Source: Rhodovulum euryhalinum (GTDB lineage Bacteria; Pseudomonadota; Alphaproteobacteria; Rhodobacterales; Rhodobacteraceae). Taken from it: a stretch of DNA of 64,000 nt. Under the pieces are notes generated by a model that made no database searches, was not told the DNA's origin, and was given only the letters and a program-made list of their open reading frames with translations. Positions 26,631 through 33,121 of the stretch are shown here, piece by piece; within the stretch, counting starts at the first letter, position 1; the number at the start of each line of letters is the position of its first letter. Location of the stretch: positions 372,001 to 436,000 of the forward strand of contig NZ_SLWW01000001.1 in the NCBI RefSeq assembly GCF_004342445.1, written 5' to 3'. The position numbers and the translations under genes are program-made.

Positions 26631-27371
26631 ATGAGACTGGACGGCAGGACGGCGATCGTCACGGGCGGCGGATCGGGGTTCGGCGCGGGGATCGCGCGCA
26701 AATTCGCGGCCGAGGGCGCGCGGGTGATGGTGGCCGACATCAACGTGGCGGCGGCAGAGACCGTGGCCAAGGAGATCGGCGGTCTGGCGCAGGTGGTGGA
26801 CGTGGCGGACGACCTGTCGGTGAAGGGCATGGCCGACACGGCGCTGGCGGTGTTCGGGCGGCTGGACATCCTGGTGAACAACGCCGGCATCACCCACCTA
26901 CCGCAGCCGATGGAGATGGTCAGCGAGGAAGAATTCGACCGGGTGCTGGCGGTCAACGCCAAGTCGGTGTTCCTGACCGCGCGGCATCTGGTGCCGCATT
27001 TCAAGGGCAATGGCGCGGGGGCGATCCTGAACGTGGCCTCGACCGCCGGTTTGTCGCCGCGGCCGCGGCTGAACTGGTACAACGCGTCCAAGGGCTGGAT
27101 GATCACCGCGACCAAGGCGATGGCGGTGGAACTGGCCCCCCATGGCGTGCGGGTCAACGCGATCTGCCCGGTGGCGGGCGAGACGCCGCTGCTGAAAAGC
27201 TTCATGGGCGAGGACACGCCCGAGACGCGGGCGAGGTTCCTGTCCACGATCCCGCTGGGCCGGTTCTCGACGCCCGGGGACATGGGCAACGCGGCGTGCT
27301 TCCTGTGTTCGGACGAGGCGGCGATGATCACCGGCGTCGCACTGGAGGTGGATGGCGGGCGCTGTATCTGA
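26631..27371 (+). CDS. Short-chain dehydrogenase/reductase (SDR)
   Basis: This 246-residue classical SDR has TGGGSGFGAG near residue 10, NNAGITH near 84, and the catalytic Ser with Tyr-x-x-x-Lys in VASTAGLS and YNASKGW. I chose ATG 26631 because GAGGGAGGA lies six bases before it; an upstream ATG at 26610 has no such site. It follows the aldehyde dehydrogenase by 13 bases. It may act on an alcohol or keto intermediate of the same pathway. A modular repeat begins 7 bases after the stop. Confidence 0.92.
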   Translation: MRLDGRTAIVTGGGSGFGAGIARKFAAEGARVMVADINVAAAETVAKEIGGLAQVVDVADDLSVKGMADTALAVFGRLDILVNNAGITHLPQPMEMVSEEEFDRVLAVNAKSVFLTARHLVPHFKGNGAGAILNVASTAGLSPRPRLNWYNASKGWMITATKAMAVELAPHGVRVNAICPVAGETPLLKSFMGEDTPETRARFLSTIPLGRFSTPGDMGNAACFLCSDEAAMITGVALEVDGGRCI

Positions 27372-27378
27372 CCGGCAT

Positions 27379-27443
27379 GGGGGCGCTGCCCCCGTCGCCG
27401 CAGGCGCGGCGACCCCCCGGGATATTTCGGGCCAGAAGAAGGG
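27379..27443 (+). repeat. Modular double-hairpin repeat, copy A
   Basis: Three parts are visible. Hairpin one is GGGGGC-GCT-GCCCCC (27379-27393). A second perfect inverted repeat, GTCGCCGC-AGGC-GCGGCGAC, follows at 27394-27413. The tail CCCCCGGGATATTTCGGGCC and AGAAGAAGGG occupies 27414-27443. The purine-rich tail ends one base before the start codon of the P1 peptidase gene, so it may also act as its ribosome site. Related copies are at 40001, 43103 and 56223. Confidence 0.8.
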
Positions 27444-27444
27444 C

Positions 27445-28443
27445 ATGGGAATGCGGCCGGGACCTAGGAACCTGATCACGGATGTCGCAGGGCTGAAGGT
27501 GGGCCAGGCGGAAGACGCGCGGGTGAAGACCGGCGTCAGCGTGCTGGTCGGCGAGGGACCCTTCGTCGCCGGGGTGCATGTGATGGGCGGCGCGCCGGGC
27601 ACGCGCGAGACCGACCTCTTGGCGCCCGACCGGCTGGTGCAGCGGGTGGACGCAATGGTGCTCGCGGGTGGCTCGGCCTTCGGGCTGGATGCCGCGTCAG
27701 GCGTGGCGGACGGGTTGCGCGCGATGGGGCGCGGGTTCGAGGTGGGAGGCCAGCTTGTTCCGATCGTGCCAGGCGCGATCCTGTTCGACCTGTTGAACGG
27801 CGGCGAAAAGCAGTGGGGCGAGAACCCCTATGGGCGGCTGGGGCGCGCGGCGCTGGCGGCGGCGGGCGAGGATGTGGCGCTGGGCAGCGCCGGGGCGGGG
27901 TTCGGCGCGACGACGGCGGACTTGAAGGGGGGGCTCGGCTCGGCCTCGGTCGTGCTGGAGAACGGGATCACCGTGGGCGCGCTGGTGGCGGTGAACGCGG
28001 TCGGCTCGGCGGTGATGGGGGGCGGGCCGGAGTTCTGGGCGGCACCGTGGGAGATGGGTGGCGAGTTCGGCGGGCTGGGCGCGGGGCGGCACGACCCGTT
28101 CGCCGCGCCTGTGACCAAGCTGGGGCCCGGGCAAGCCACCACCATCGCCATCGTGGCGACCGATGCGGCGCTGAGCCAGGCGCAGGCGACGCGGCTGGCG
28201 GTGGCAGCCCATGACGGGATGGCCCGCGCGCTGGTGCCGAGCCACACGCCATTCGACGGCGACCTGGTGTTCGCCGCGGCCACGGGGGCGCGGGCATTGG
28301 CCGACCCGGACGTGGACGCGCTGTTCCTGGGCCATGCGGCGGCCTGCTGCCTGGCGCGGGCCATCGCGCGGGGGGTCTACGAGGCGCGGTCCGCGCCGGG
28401 CGATCCCCTGCCCTGCTGGCGGGCGCGCTTCGGCCGCGCTTGA
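27445..28443 (+). CDS. P1 (S58/DmpA-like) family peptidase
   Basis: This 332-residue protein belongs to the P1/DmpA family of self-processing aminopeptidases, which includes beta-peptidyl aminopeptidases. Family motifs are LITDVAGLKVGQAEDA near residue 8, VLAGGSAFGLDAASGV near 72, and the GSAGAGFGATTADLKGG and LGSAS region near 150, where processing and the nucleophile are expected. The start is ATG 27445 or ATG 27451, both just after a repeat with a purine-rich end. Placement after an ABC importer, aldehyde dehydrogenase and SDR suggests cleavage of an imported amide or peptide-like compound. Confidence 0.88.
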   Translation: MGMRPGPRNLITDVAGLKVGQAEDARVKTGVSVLVGEGPFVAGVHVMGGAPGTRETDLLAPDRLVQRVDAMVLAGGSAFGLDAASGVADGLRAMGRGFEVGGQLVPIVPGAILFDLLNGGEKQWGENPYGRLGRAALAAAGEDVALGSAGAGFGATTADLKGGLGSASVVLENGITVGALVAVNAVGSAVMGGGPEFWAAPWEMGGEFGGLGAGRHDPFAAPVTKLGPGQATTIAIVATDAALSQAQATRLAVAAHDGMARALVPSHTPFDGDLVFAAATGARALADPDVDALFLGHAAACCLARAIARGVYEARSAPGDPLPCWRARFGRA

Positions 28444-28496
28444 TACCTTTGCGGGACGGTGCCAGGCTGGCCGCGACCCGGACCCGGAGGAGCCCC

Positions 28497-29057
28497 ATGA
28501 AACGCCTTGCCTGCCTTGCCGCCCTTGCCCTTGTGCCCGCCGCCCCGGTGCTGGCCGACGAGGTGACCGACGCGCTGACCGGCGCGACCGAGGCCTACGA
28601 GGCGGGGGACGTCAAGCTGGCGCTGGAGGAACTGGCCTTCGCCCAGCAGCGGATGCAGGCGATGAAGGCCGAGGGGCTGACCGCGTTCCTGCCGCCTGCG
28701 CCCGAGGGCTGGACACGCGAGATCGACACCCAGATGAACGCCGGGCTTGCCATGATGGGGGGCGGCACCGGGGCCGAGGCGACCTATGCGAACGGCGACG
28801 CGAGCTTTGTCGTCACGCTGATGGCCGACAACCCGATGGTGGGGGCGATGGGGGCGATGTTCGGCAACCCGATGCTGATGGGCGCGGCGGGCGAGATCGT
28901 GCGGGTGGGGCGGCAGAAATTCGTCGACCAGGACGGGGAACTGACGACGCTGGTGGACAACCGGATTCTCGTGCAGGCGCGCGGCGCGGGCCGCGAGGTG
29001 ATGCTGCCGGTGCTGGAGGCGATGGATTACGAGGGACTGGCGGGGTTCGGGCGGTAG
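28497..29057 (+). CDS. Hypothetical secreted protein
   Basis: This 186-residue protein has a signal peptide (about 1-20, ending PAAPVLAD) and then an Ala/Glu-rich helical section with a TPR-like look (AYEAGDVKLALEELAFAQQRM). A methionine-rich stretch (PMVGAMGAMFGNPMLMGAAG, near residue 115) precedes the C-terminal section. I recognise it as a type common in Rhodobacteraceae but cannot name a function. A GGAGGAG ribosome site precedes ATG 28497. It is 53 bases after the P1 peptidase gene and may be separately regulated. Confidence 0.75.
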   Translation: MKRLACLAALALVPAAPVLADEVTDALTGATEAYEAGDVKLALEELAFAQQRMQAMKAEGLTAFLPPAPEGWTREIDTQMNAGLAMMGGGTGAEATYANGDASFVVTLMADNPMVGAMGAMFGNPMLMGAAGEIVRVGRQKFVDQDGELTTLVDNRILVQARGAGREVMLPVLEAMDYEGLAGFGR

Positions 29058-29169
29058 GCCGGAGACGGGAGAGCGGTGTGTATTCTGGTGGGGTGAGCCC
29101 AAATTTGCCATTCAATATGCCCATGAAGTGGGGTTCTGCGCATTCGACGAATTGGATTTACCCAAATAG

Positions 29170-29193
29170 AAAAGGCCGCATCAGCGGCCTTTT
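29170..29193. terminator. Bidirectional rho-independent terminator
   Basis: A perfect 10-bp stem AAAAGGCCGC / GCGGCCTTTT with an ATCA loop lies between two convergent genes, two bases from the toxin stop codon. A-tract and T-tract ends make it a good terminator in both directions. It marks the left edge of the AT-richer toxin-antitoxin island. Confidence 0.85.
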
Positions 29194-29195
29194 CT

Positions 29196-29462
29196 TCAGT
29201 AGTGGTACCGGCATTGTGCGATCTCCAATGCCTGGCTTTCTCCGCTTCCAGATACTCGGTAGACTAATCGGTCCGCTTTTGTGATCCTTCGAGACCACCA
29301 CCCACTGAGATCGCCCTTTAGGGGTTCCGGCTTTCCATTGCCTTTGAAGGGCGTTCGCTTCGTCTCTTTGATCAACTCATTAAGCCGATCAAAAACTTTA
29401 GCATCACTATCACGCCAGGAGAGGTAGTCCCGCCAAGCATGATCAGAGAATATCAACTTCAT
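29196..29462 (-). CDS. yoeB: Toxin of type II toxin-antitoxin system, YoeB family
   Basis: YoeB is a RelE-fold ribonuclease that cuts mRNA at the ribosomal A site. This 88-residue protein matches the family along its length: KTKRTPF-like region as KETKRTPFKGNGKPEPLKG, then WWSRRITKADRLVYRV and the C-terminal ALEIAQCRYHY with the catalytic histidine. Conserved catalytic Arg and Glu positions are present. It overlaps the antitoxin gene by 20 bases. Codon and base use are clearly more AT-rich than neighbouring genes, consistent with horizontal acquisition. Confidence 0.95.
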   Translation of the reverse strand: MKLIFSDHAWRDYLSWRDSDAKVFDRLNELIKETKRTPFKGNGKPEPLKGDLSGWWSRRITKADRLVYRVSGSGESQALEIAQCRYHY

Positions 29463-29709
29463 CGTCTAAGGTTCGCTCTGCGCCTCGCCCAGAGTCCAAT
29501 TGGGCGATAGATTCCCGCAGGCGTCGAGCATTGGCCGGGGAAGTCAGAAGGTAGAGCGTTTCCTGAATCGCATCCCATTCTTCCTTTCCAACAACGACCA
29601 CAGCCTCTCTGCCCGCACGGGTAATCACGGTTTCGGTTTTATCACGGATCGCATGATCCATGACTTCTTTCAGATGCTTACGCGCATCCGTGTAGGTCAC
29701 TATGTTCAT
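29443..29709 (-). CDS. yefM: Antitoxin of type II toxin-antitoxin system, YefM (Phd/YefM family)
   Basis: This 88-residue antitoxin binds YoeB and represses the operon. The N-terminal DNA-binding half contains YTDARKHLKEVMDHAIRD and VITRAGREAVVVVGKEEW, both standard for the family; the C-terminal half (about 55-88) is the acidic, flexible toxin-binding region ending DDEVDIL. No clear Shine-Dalgarno precedes the ATG at 29709. Upstream are seven 13-bp tandem repeats and then paired TGTACA-like operators. Confidence 0.95.
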   Translation of the reverse strand: MNIVTYTDARKHLKEVMDHAIRDKTETVITRAGREAVVVVGKEEWDAIQETLYLLTSPANARRLRESIAQLDSGRGAERTLDDEVDIL

Positions 29710-29717
29710 GTGATTCT

Positions 29718-29808
29718 AGATGCTGATACGAGATGCTGATACGAGATGCTGATACGAGATGCTGATACGAGATGCTGATACGAGATGCTGATACGAGATG
29801 CTGATACG
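29718..29808. repeat. Seven perfect 13-bp tandem repeats in the yefM-yoeB leader
   Basis: The unit AGATGCTGATACG is repeated seven times without change (91 bp); the yefM strand reads CGTATCAGCATCT. The array lies between the predicted promoter (29815-29843) and the yefM start codon, so it should form most of the 5' untranslated leader. Identity of all copies implies recent or ongoing expansion by slippage. A 13-bp period is neither a coding period nor two full helical turns. Confidence 0.95.
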
Positions 29809-29814
29809 AAAAAG

Positions 29815-29843
29815 GATGTAGTACAAAATTCTGTACATGTCAA
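29815..29843 (-). promoter_or_regulatory. yefM-yoeB promoter with paired TGTACA-type operators
   Basis: On the minus strand a perfect -35 TTGACA (29843-29838) is followed by a 17-base spacer and a weak -10 TACATC (29820-29815). The spacer holds TGTACA (29832-29837) and TGTACT (29820-29825 read on the minus strand), with centres 12 bases apart. YefM of E. coli is reported to bind TGTACA-core palindromes with the same 12-base centre spacing, so this is a strong autoregulation site. Confidence 0.75.
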
Positions 29844-29999
29844 GTGCTCGCTTTCCGAGCCGGCTACAGCACGCGATACGCAGCCCTCGCCGGTCATGGC
29901 ATCACGACGACCGCATCTTGGCAGCTCAGATGGCATTGCAGTGTTGCAACGGTGAGTGTCAGCCCCGTCCGCAAACCGGACGCCCTCCGGCGCAACGCC
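29838..29999. other. Unassigned spacer upstream of the toxin-antitoxin promoter
   Basis: Between the yefM-yoeB promoter and the stop of the alpha/beta hydrolase gene I see no gene, repeat or hairpin of note. Base composition rises from AT-rich back to the GC-rich background across this stretch, so it probably contains the right boundary of the acquired island. No direct repeats flanking the island were apparent by eye. Confidence 0.5.
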
Positions 30000-30833
30000 T
30001 CAGCTCCGCTCGCCTTCCCCGGCAAGGCCGCCGATGACGGCCCCGGTCAGCGGGCTGTCGGGGTCGGCGAGGCCCTCGATCACGTCGAAATGGTGTCGGC
30101 CCTCGGCCACGTGCAGGCCCGTGCCAGGCCAGGCCTCGGCCAGCCAGCGCGCCTGGTCGAGGAAGGCCGGGCGTTCATCGGCGCCGACCCAGACCTTTAC
30201 CGGCACGCCCGCGCGGGGCGTCTGGCAGACGAGGCTTTCGGCGCGGGCGGTGGCATCGTCCAGCCCGAACGCCTCGTTCATGCGCGTCCGCATCAGCGGG
30301 CGCAGGTCCGAGACGGGCGAGATCGGCACGACGCGGGCGATCCGGGCGGCGACGGAGTCGGGCAGGGGCACATCCTCGCAGATCATCCGCGCCACCAGAT
30401 GCCCGCCCGCGGAATGGCCGGCCAGCGCGATCGGCCCGGCGGCGAACCGCGCCATCACCGACAGCGCGGCGGCAATGTCGGCGGTGATCTGCGCGATCGC
30501 GACCTCGGGGGCCAGGCGGTAGGAGGGCAGCGCCACCGCCCAGCCGCGGGCAACAGGGCCCGCCGCGAGATGCGACCAGAGCGACTTGTCGAAGCGCAGC
30601 CAGTACCCGCCATGGACGAAGACCATCAGACCCGCAGGCCGCCCGGCAGGCAGGAAGACGTCGAAGCGCTGGCGCGCATGGTCGCCATAGGCCAGGTCGG
30701 TCTCGCCCCGTGCACGCGCCCGGAACGCCGCCGCCGCCTCGGCCCAGCGCGCGGGATAGGCATCGGCACCCGGGATGTGGGCGGCGTTCGCATAGGCGTC
30801 GTCCCAGTCGATCCCGTCCTCGCGTCTGGACAT
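30000..30833 (-). CDS. Alpha/beta hydrolase (kynurenine formamidase/esterase-like)
   Basis: This 277-residue hydrolase has the oxyanion motif FVHGGYW near residue 72, nucleophile elbow GHSAGGH near 140, an acid in VGADERPAF near 230 and a histidine in GRHHFDVIE near 258. HGGYW is typical of arylformamidases and related hormone-sensitive-lipase-like esterases. No tryptophan-catabolism genes are adjacent, so the substrate is open. The frame stays open far upstream, but ATG 30833 is the only start before the family domain. It is divergent from gabD, with only 51 bases between starts. Confidence 0.85.
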   Translation of the reverse strand: MSRREDGIDWDDAYANAAHIPGADAYPARWAEAAAAFRARARGETDLAYGDHARQRFDVFLPAGRPAGLMVFVHGGYWLRFDKSLWSHLAAGPVARGWAVALPSYRLAPEVAIAQITADIAAALSVMARFAAGPIALAGHSAGGHLVARMICEDVPLPDSVAARIARVVPISPVSDLRPLMRTRMNEAFGLDDATARAESLVCQTPRAGVPVKVWVGADERPAFLDQARWLAEAWPGTGLHVAEGRHHFDVIEGLADPDSPLTGAVIGGLAGEGERS

Positions 30834-30884
30834 TGCCCCGCCCTCCGTGTTTGCCTGCGCCCGAACCCGAAAGGAGGATGACCG

Positions 30885-32357
30885 ATGCCTGCAACAGACC
30901 TCAAGAGCCTTCTCAGGGATCCCGACCTGCTGGCGCACCACGCCTGTGTCGGCGGCGCGTGGACCGGCGCCGATGACGGCGCCACCTTCGACGTCACGAA
31001 CCCCGCCACGGGCGCGGTGCTGGCCAGCGTGCCGGACCTGACCCGTGCCGAGACCGCCCGCGCCATCGAGGCGGCGCGCGTCGCGCAGAAGGGCTGGGCC
31101 GCCAAGACCGCCAAGGAGCGGGCGAACATCCTGCGCCGCTGGTTCGACCTGATGATGGCCGCGCAGGAGGATCTGGCGGTGATCCTGACCGCCGAGATGG
31201 GCAAGCCGCTCAGCGAATCCCGCGGCGAGATCGCCTATGGTGCGTCCTTCATCGAATGGTTCGCCGAAGAGGCCAAGCGCATCTATGGCGAGACGATCCC
31301 CGGCCACCAGGCGGACAAGCGGCTGACGGTGATCCGCCAGCCGATCGGCGTGACCGCGGCGATCACGCCCTGGAACTTTCCCAACGCGATGATTACCCGC
31401 AAGGCGGGGCCGGCGCTGGCGGCGGGCTGCGCCATGGTGATCAAGCCCGCGGGCGAAACGCCGCTGTCGGCGCTGGCGATGGCGGTGCTGGCCGAGCGCG
31501 CGGGGGTGCCGCCGGGGGTGCTGTCGGTCGTCACCTCGCGGCGTTCGTCGGAGATCGGGCGCGAGTTCTGCGAGAACCCCACGGTGCGCAAGCTGACCTT
31601 CACCGGCTCGACCGAAGTGGGGCGCATCCTGCTGCGGCAGGCAGCGGATCAGGTGATGAAATGTTCGATGGAACTGGGCGGCAACGCGCCCTTCATCGTG
31701 TTCGACGATGCCGACCTGGATGCCGCGGTCGAGGGCGCCATCGCGTGCAAGTTCCGCAACAACGGCCAGACCTGTGTCTGCGCCAACCGCCTCTACGTGC
31801 AGGCGGGCGTCTATGACGCCTTCGCCGCGAAGCTGTCGGCGGCGGTGGCTAAGCTGCGCGTGGGGGACGGGCTGGACGACGGCACCGATCTGGGCCCGCT
31901 GATCTCGGACGACGCGCTGGCCAAGGTCGAGGAACATATCGCGGACGCCACCGCCAAGGGGGGGCGTGTGCTGTCGGGGGGCAAGCGGCACGCCCGCGGC
32001 GGCACGTTCTACGAGCCCACCATCGTTGCGGGCGCGACCCAGGAGATGTGCTTTGCCAGCGAGGAAACCTTCGGCCCCGTCGCGCCGCTGTTCCGGTTCG
32101 AGACGGTGGACGACGTGATCGCGATGGCCAACGACACGATCTTCGGCCTCGCGTCCTATTTCTATGCCCGCGACCTGTCGCGCGTCTACAAGGTGGCCGA
32201 GGCCCTGGAATACGGGATCGTGGGGGTGAACACCGGCATCATCTCGACCGAGGTCGCGCCCTTCGGGGGCGTCAAGCAGTCGGGGCTGGGGCGCGAGGGC
32301 AGCCGCCACGGGATCGAGGACTACCTCGAGATGAAATACATCTGCATGTCGGTCTGA
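30885..32357 (+). CDS. gabD: NAD(P)-dependent succinate-semialdehyde dehydrogenase
   Basis: This 490-residue aldehyde dehydrogenase converts succinate semialdehyde to succinate in the GABA pathway. Features matching GabD are TPWNFPNAMITRKAGPALAA near 158, FTGSTEVGRILL near 234, Glu in MELGGNAPFIVFDDADLD near 260, and catalytic Cys in NNGQTCVCANR near 290. The C-terminal GGVKQSGLGREGSRHGIEDY is also typical. An AGGAGG ribosome site precedes the ATG. No GABA aminotransferase lies nearby. A role with other semialdehydes remains possible. Confidence 0.92.
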   Translation: MPATDLKSLLRDPDLLAHHACVGGAWTGADDGATFDVTNPATGAVLASVPDLTRAETARAIEAARVAQKGWAAKTAKERANILRRWFDLMMAAQEDLAVILTAEMGKPLSESRGEIAYGASFIEWFAEEAKRIYGETIPGHQADKRLTVIRQPIGVTAAITPWNFPNAMITRKAGPALAAGCAMVIKPAGETPLSALAMAVLAERAGVPPGVLSVVTSRRSSEIGREFCENPTVRKLTFTGSTEVGRILLRQAADQVMKCSMELGGNAPFIVFDDADLDAAVEGAIACKFRNNGQTCVCANRLYVQAGVYDAFAAKLSAAVAKLRVGDGLDDGTDLGPLISDDALAKVEEHIADATAKGGRVLSGGKRHARGGTFYEPTIVAGATQEMCFASEETFGPVAPLFRFETVDDVIAMANDTIFGLASYFYARDLSRVYKVAEALEYGIVGVNTGIISTEVAPFGGVKQSGLGREGSRHGIEDYLEMKYICMSV

Positions 32358-32379
32358 AGCGGACGCGGAAACAGCCGTG

Positions 32380-32808
32380 TCACGGCGCGGTGCCAGCGGA
32401 CACCGGGCCCGGCGCGGCCTGCATCAGGTCCAGCAGTTCGCAATAGGCGCACTGCCAGGCGCTACGCATTTCCTCGGTGCAGGCCGCACCGAAGAAGTCC
32501 TGCAGCGCAAGATCGAAGGCGCGCTGGCCCAGCGCGAAATGGTCCCGGCCGACGTCGTGGCGGGCATGCACCCGGCCCAGATGGGCGGCGGTCGCGGCCA
32601 GACGCGCACGGTCGCCAAGAACGCCCACCACCATCGCCAGCGCCGCCATCAGCATCCGCTTCTGGACATTGAAATCGCGCTGGAAAAGCGCACGCGACTC
32701 GGGGGCGATCTCGAACAGCCGGTGATAGAACGCCTCGGCGAAACGACCCTTGGCCGCAAACAGCGGGCCAGAGCTTTCGACAACGATCTTTCGGGTCTGC
32801 GCGTCCAT
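32380..32808 (-). CDS. Single-domain bacterial globin
   Basis: This 142-residue protein has the three-on-three globin pattern of Vitreoscilla-type haemoglobin without a reductase domain. The N-terminal helices contain GPLFAAKGRFAEAFYHRLFE and the CD-corner phenylalanine lies near ALFQRDF. The proximal histidine is most likely in HLGRVHARHDVG near residue 80. Such globins bind oxygen or detoxify nitric oxide. A strong GGAGGAG ribosome site precedes ATG 32808. It converges with gabD (22-base gap) and is divergent from the EF-G-like gene. Confidence 0.82.
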   Translation of the reverse strand: MDAQTRKIVVESSGPLFAAKGRFAEAFYHRLFEIAPESRALFQRDFNVQKRMLMAALAMVVGVLGDRARLAATAAHLGRVHARHDVGRDHFALGQRAFDLALQDFFGAACTEEMRSAWQCAYCELLDLMQAAPGPVSAGTAP

Positions 32809-33121
32809 CGCTCCTCCGGGGCTGGCGATCGGGGTACTCTGCCGCAGCCCCGTTAACGCGGGGTGAACCCCGGCCGCGGCAGCGGTGCCCCGGCAGACCG
32901 CGCGGTGCGTCCCGATGACCCGAGATTTGCCTTGACCGGACGGGACCACAGCGGGGAACATCGGGGCGAGACGGGACAGCGGCCCGGCGTCTCCGGCGGC
33001 CGCACCCACGGCCGGCGCAGGTCGCACGTCATGCATCCGGTCCGGGCGCGGCACATCGGTCGGCGCGTCGGGCACGCGGTCAAGATCCCGTGTACAGCGA
33101 CCGATCGGAGGACATCACCCC
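32809..33121. other. 313-bp intergenic region between divergent globin and EF-G-like genes
   Basis: This region should hold the two divergent promoters. I see a stem CCCCG-TTAACG-CGGGG (32848-32863) near the globin start and an isolated TTGACC (32932-32937), but no convincing paired -35/-10. A CGGAGGA ribosome site lies just before the EF-G-like start. No small reading frame with support was found. Confidence 0.5.

Noticed and set aside
29718-29808. The 13-bp repeat array as a CRISPR array
   Set aside because: Units are contiguous with no spacers and far too short for CRISPR repeats, and no cas gene is near.
32848-32871. Overlapping GC stems near the globin start as a riboswitch
   Set aside because: Short GC stems are expected by chance at this composition, and no known riboswitch core is visible.
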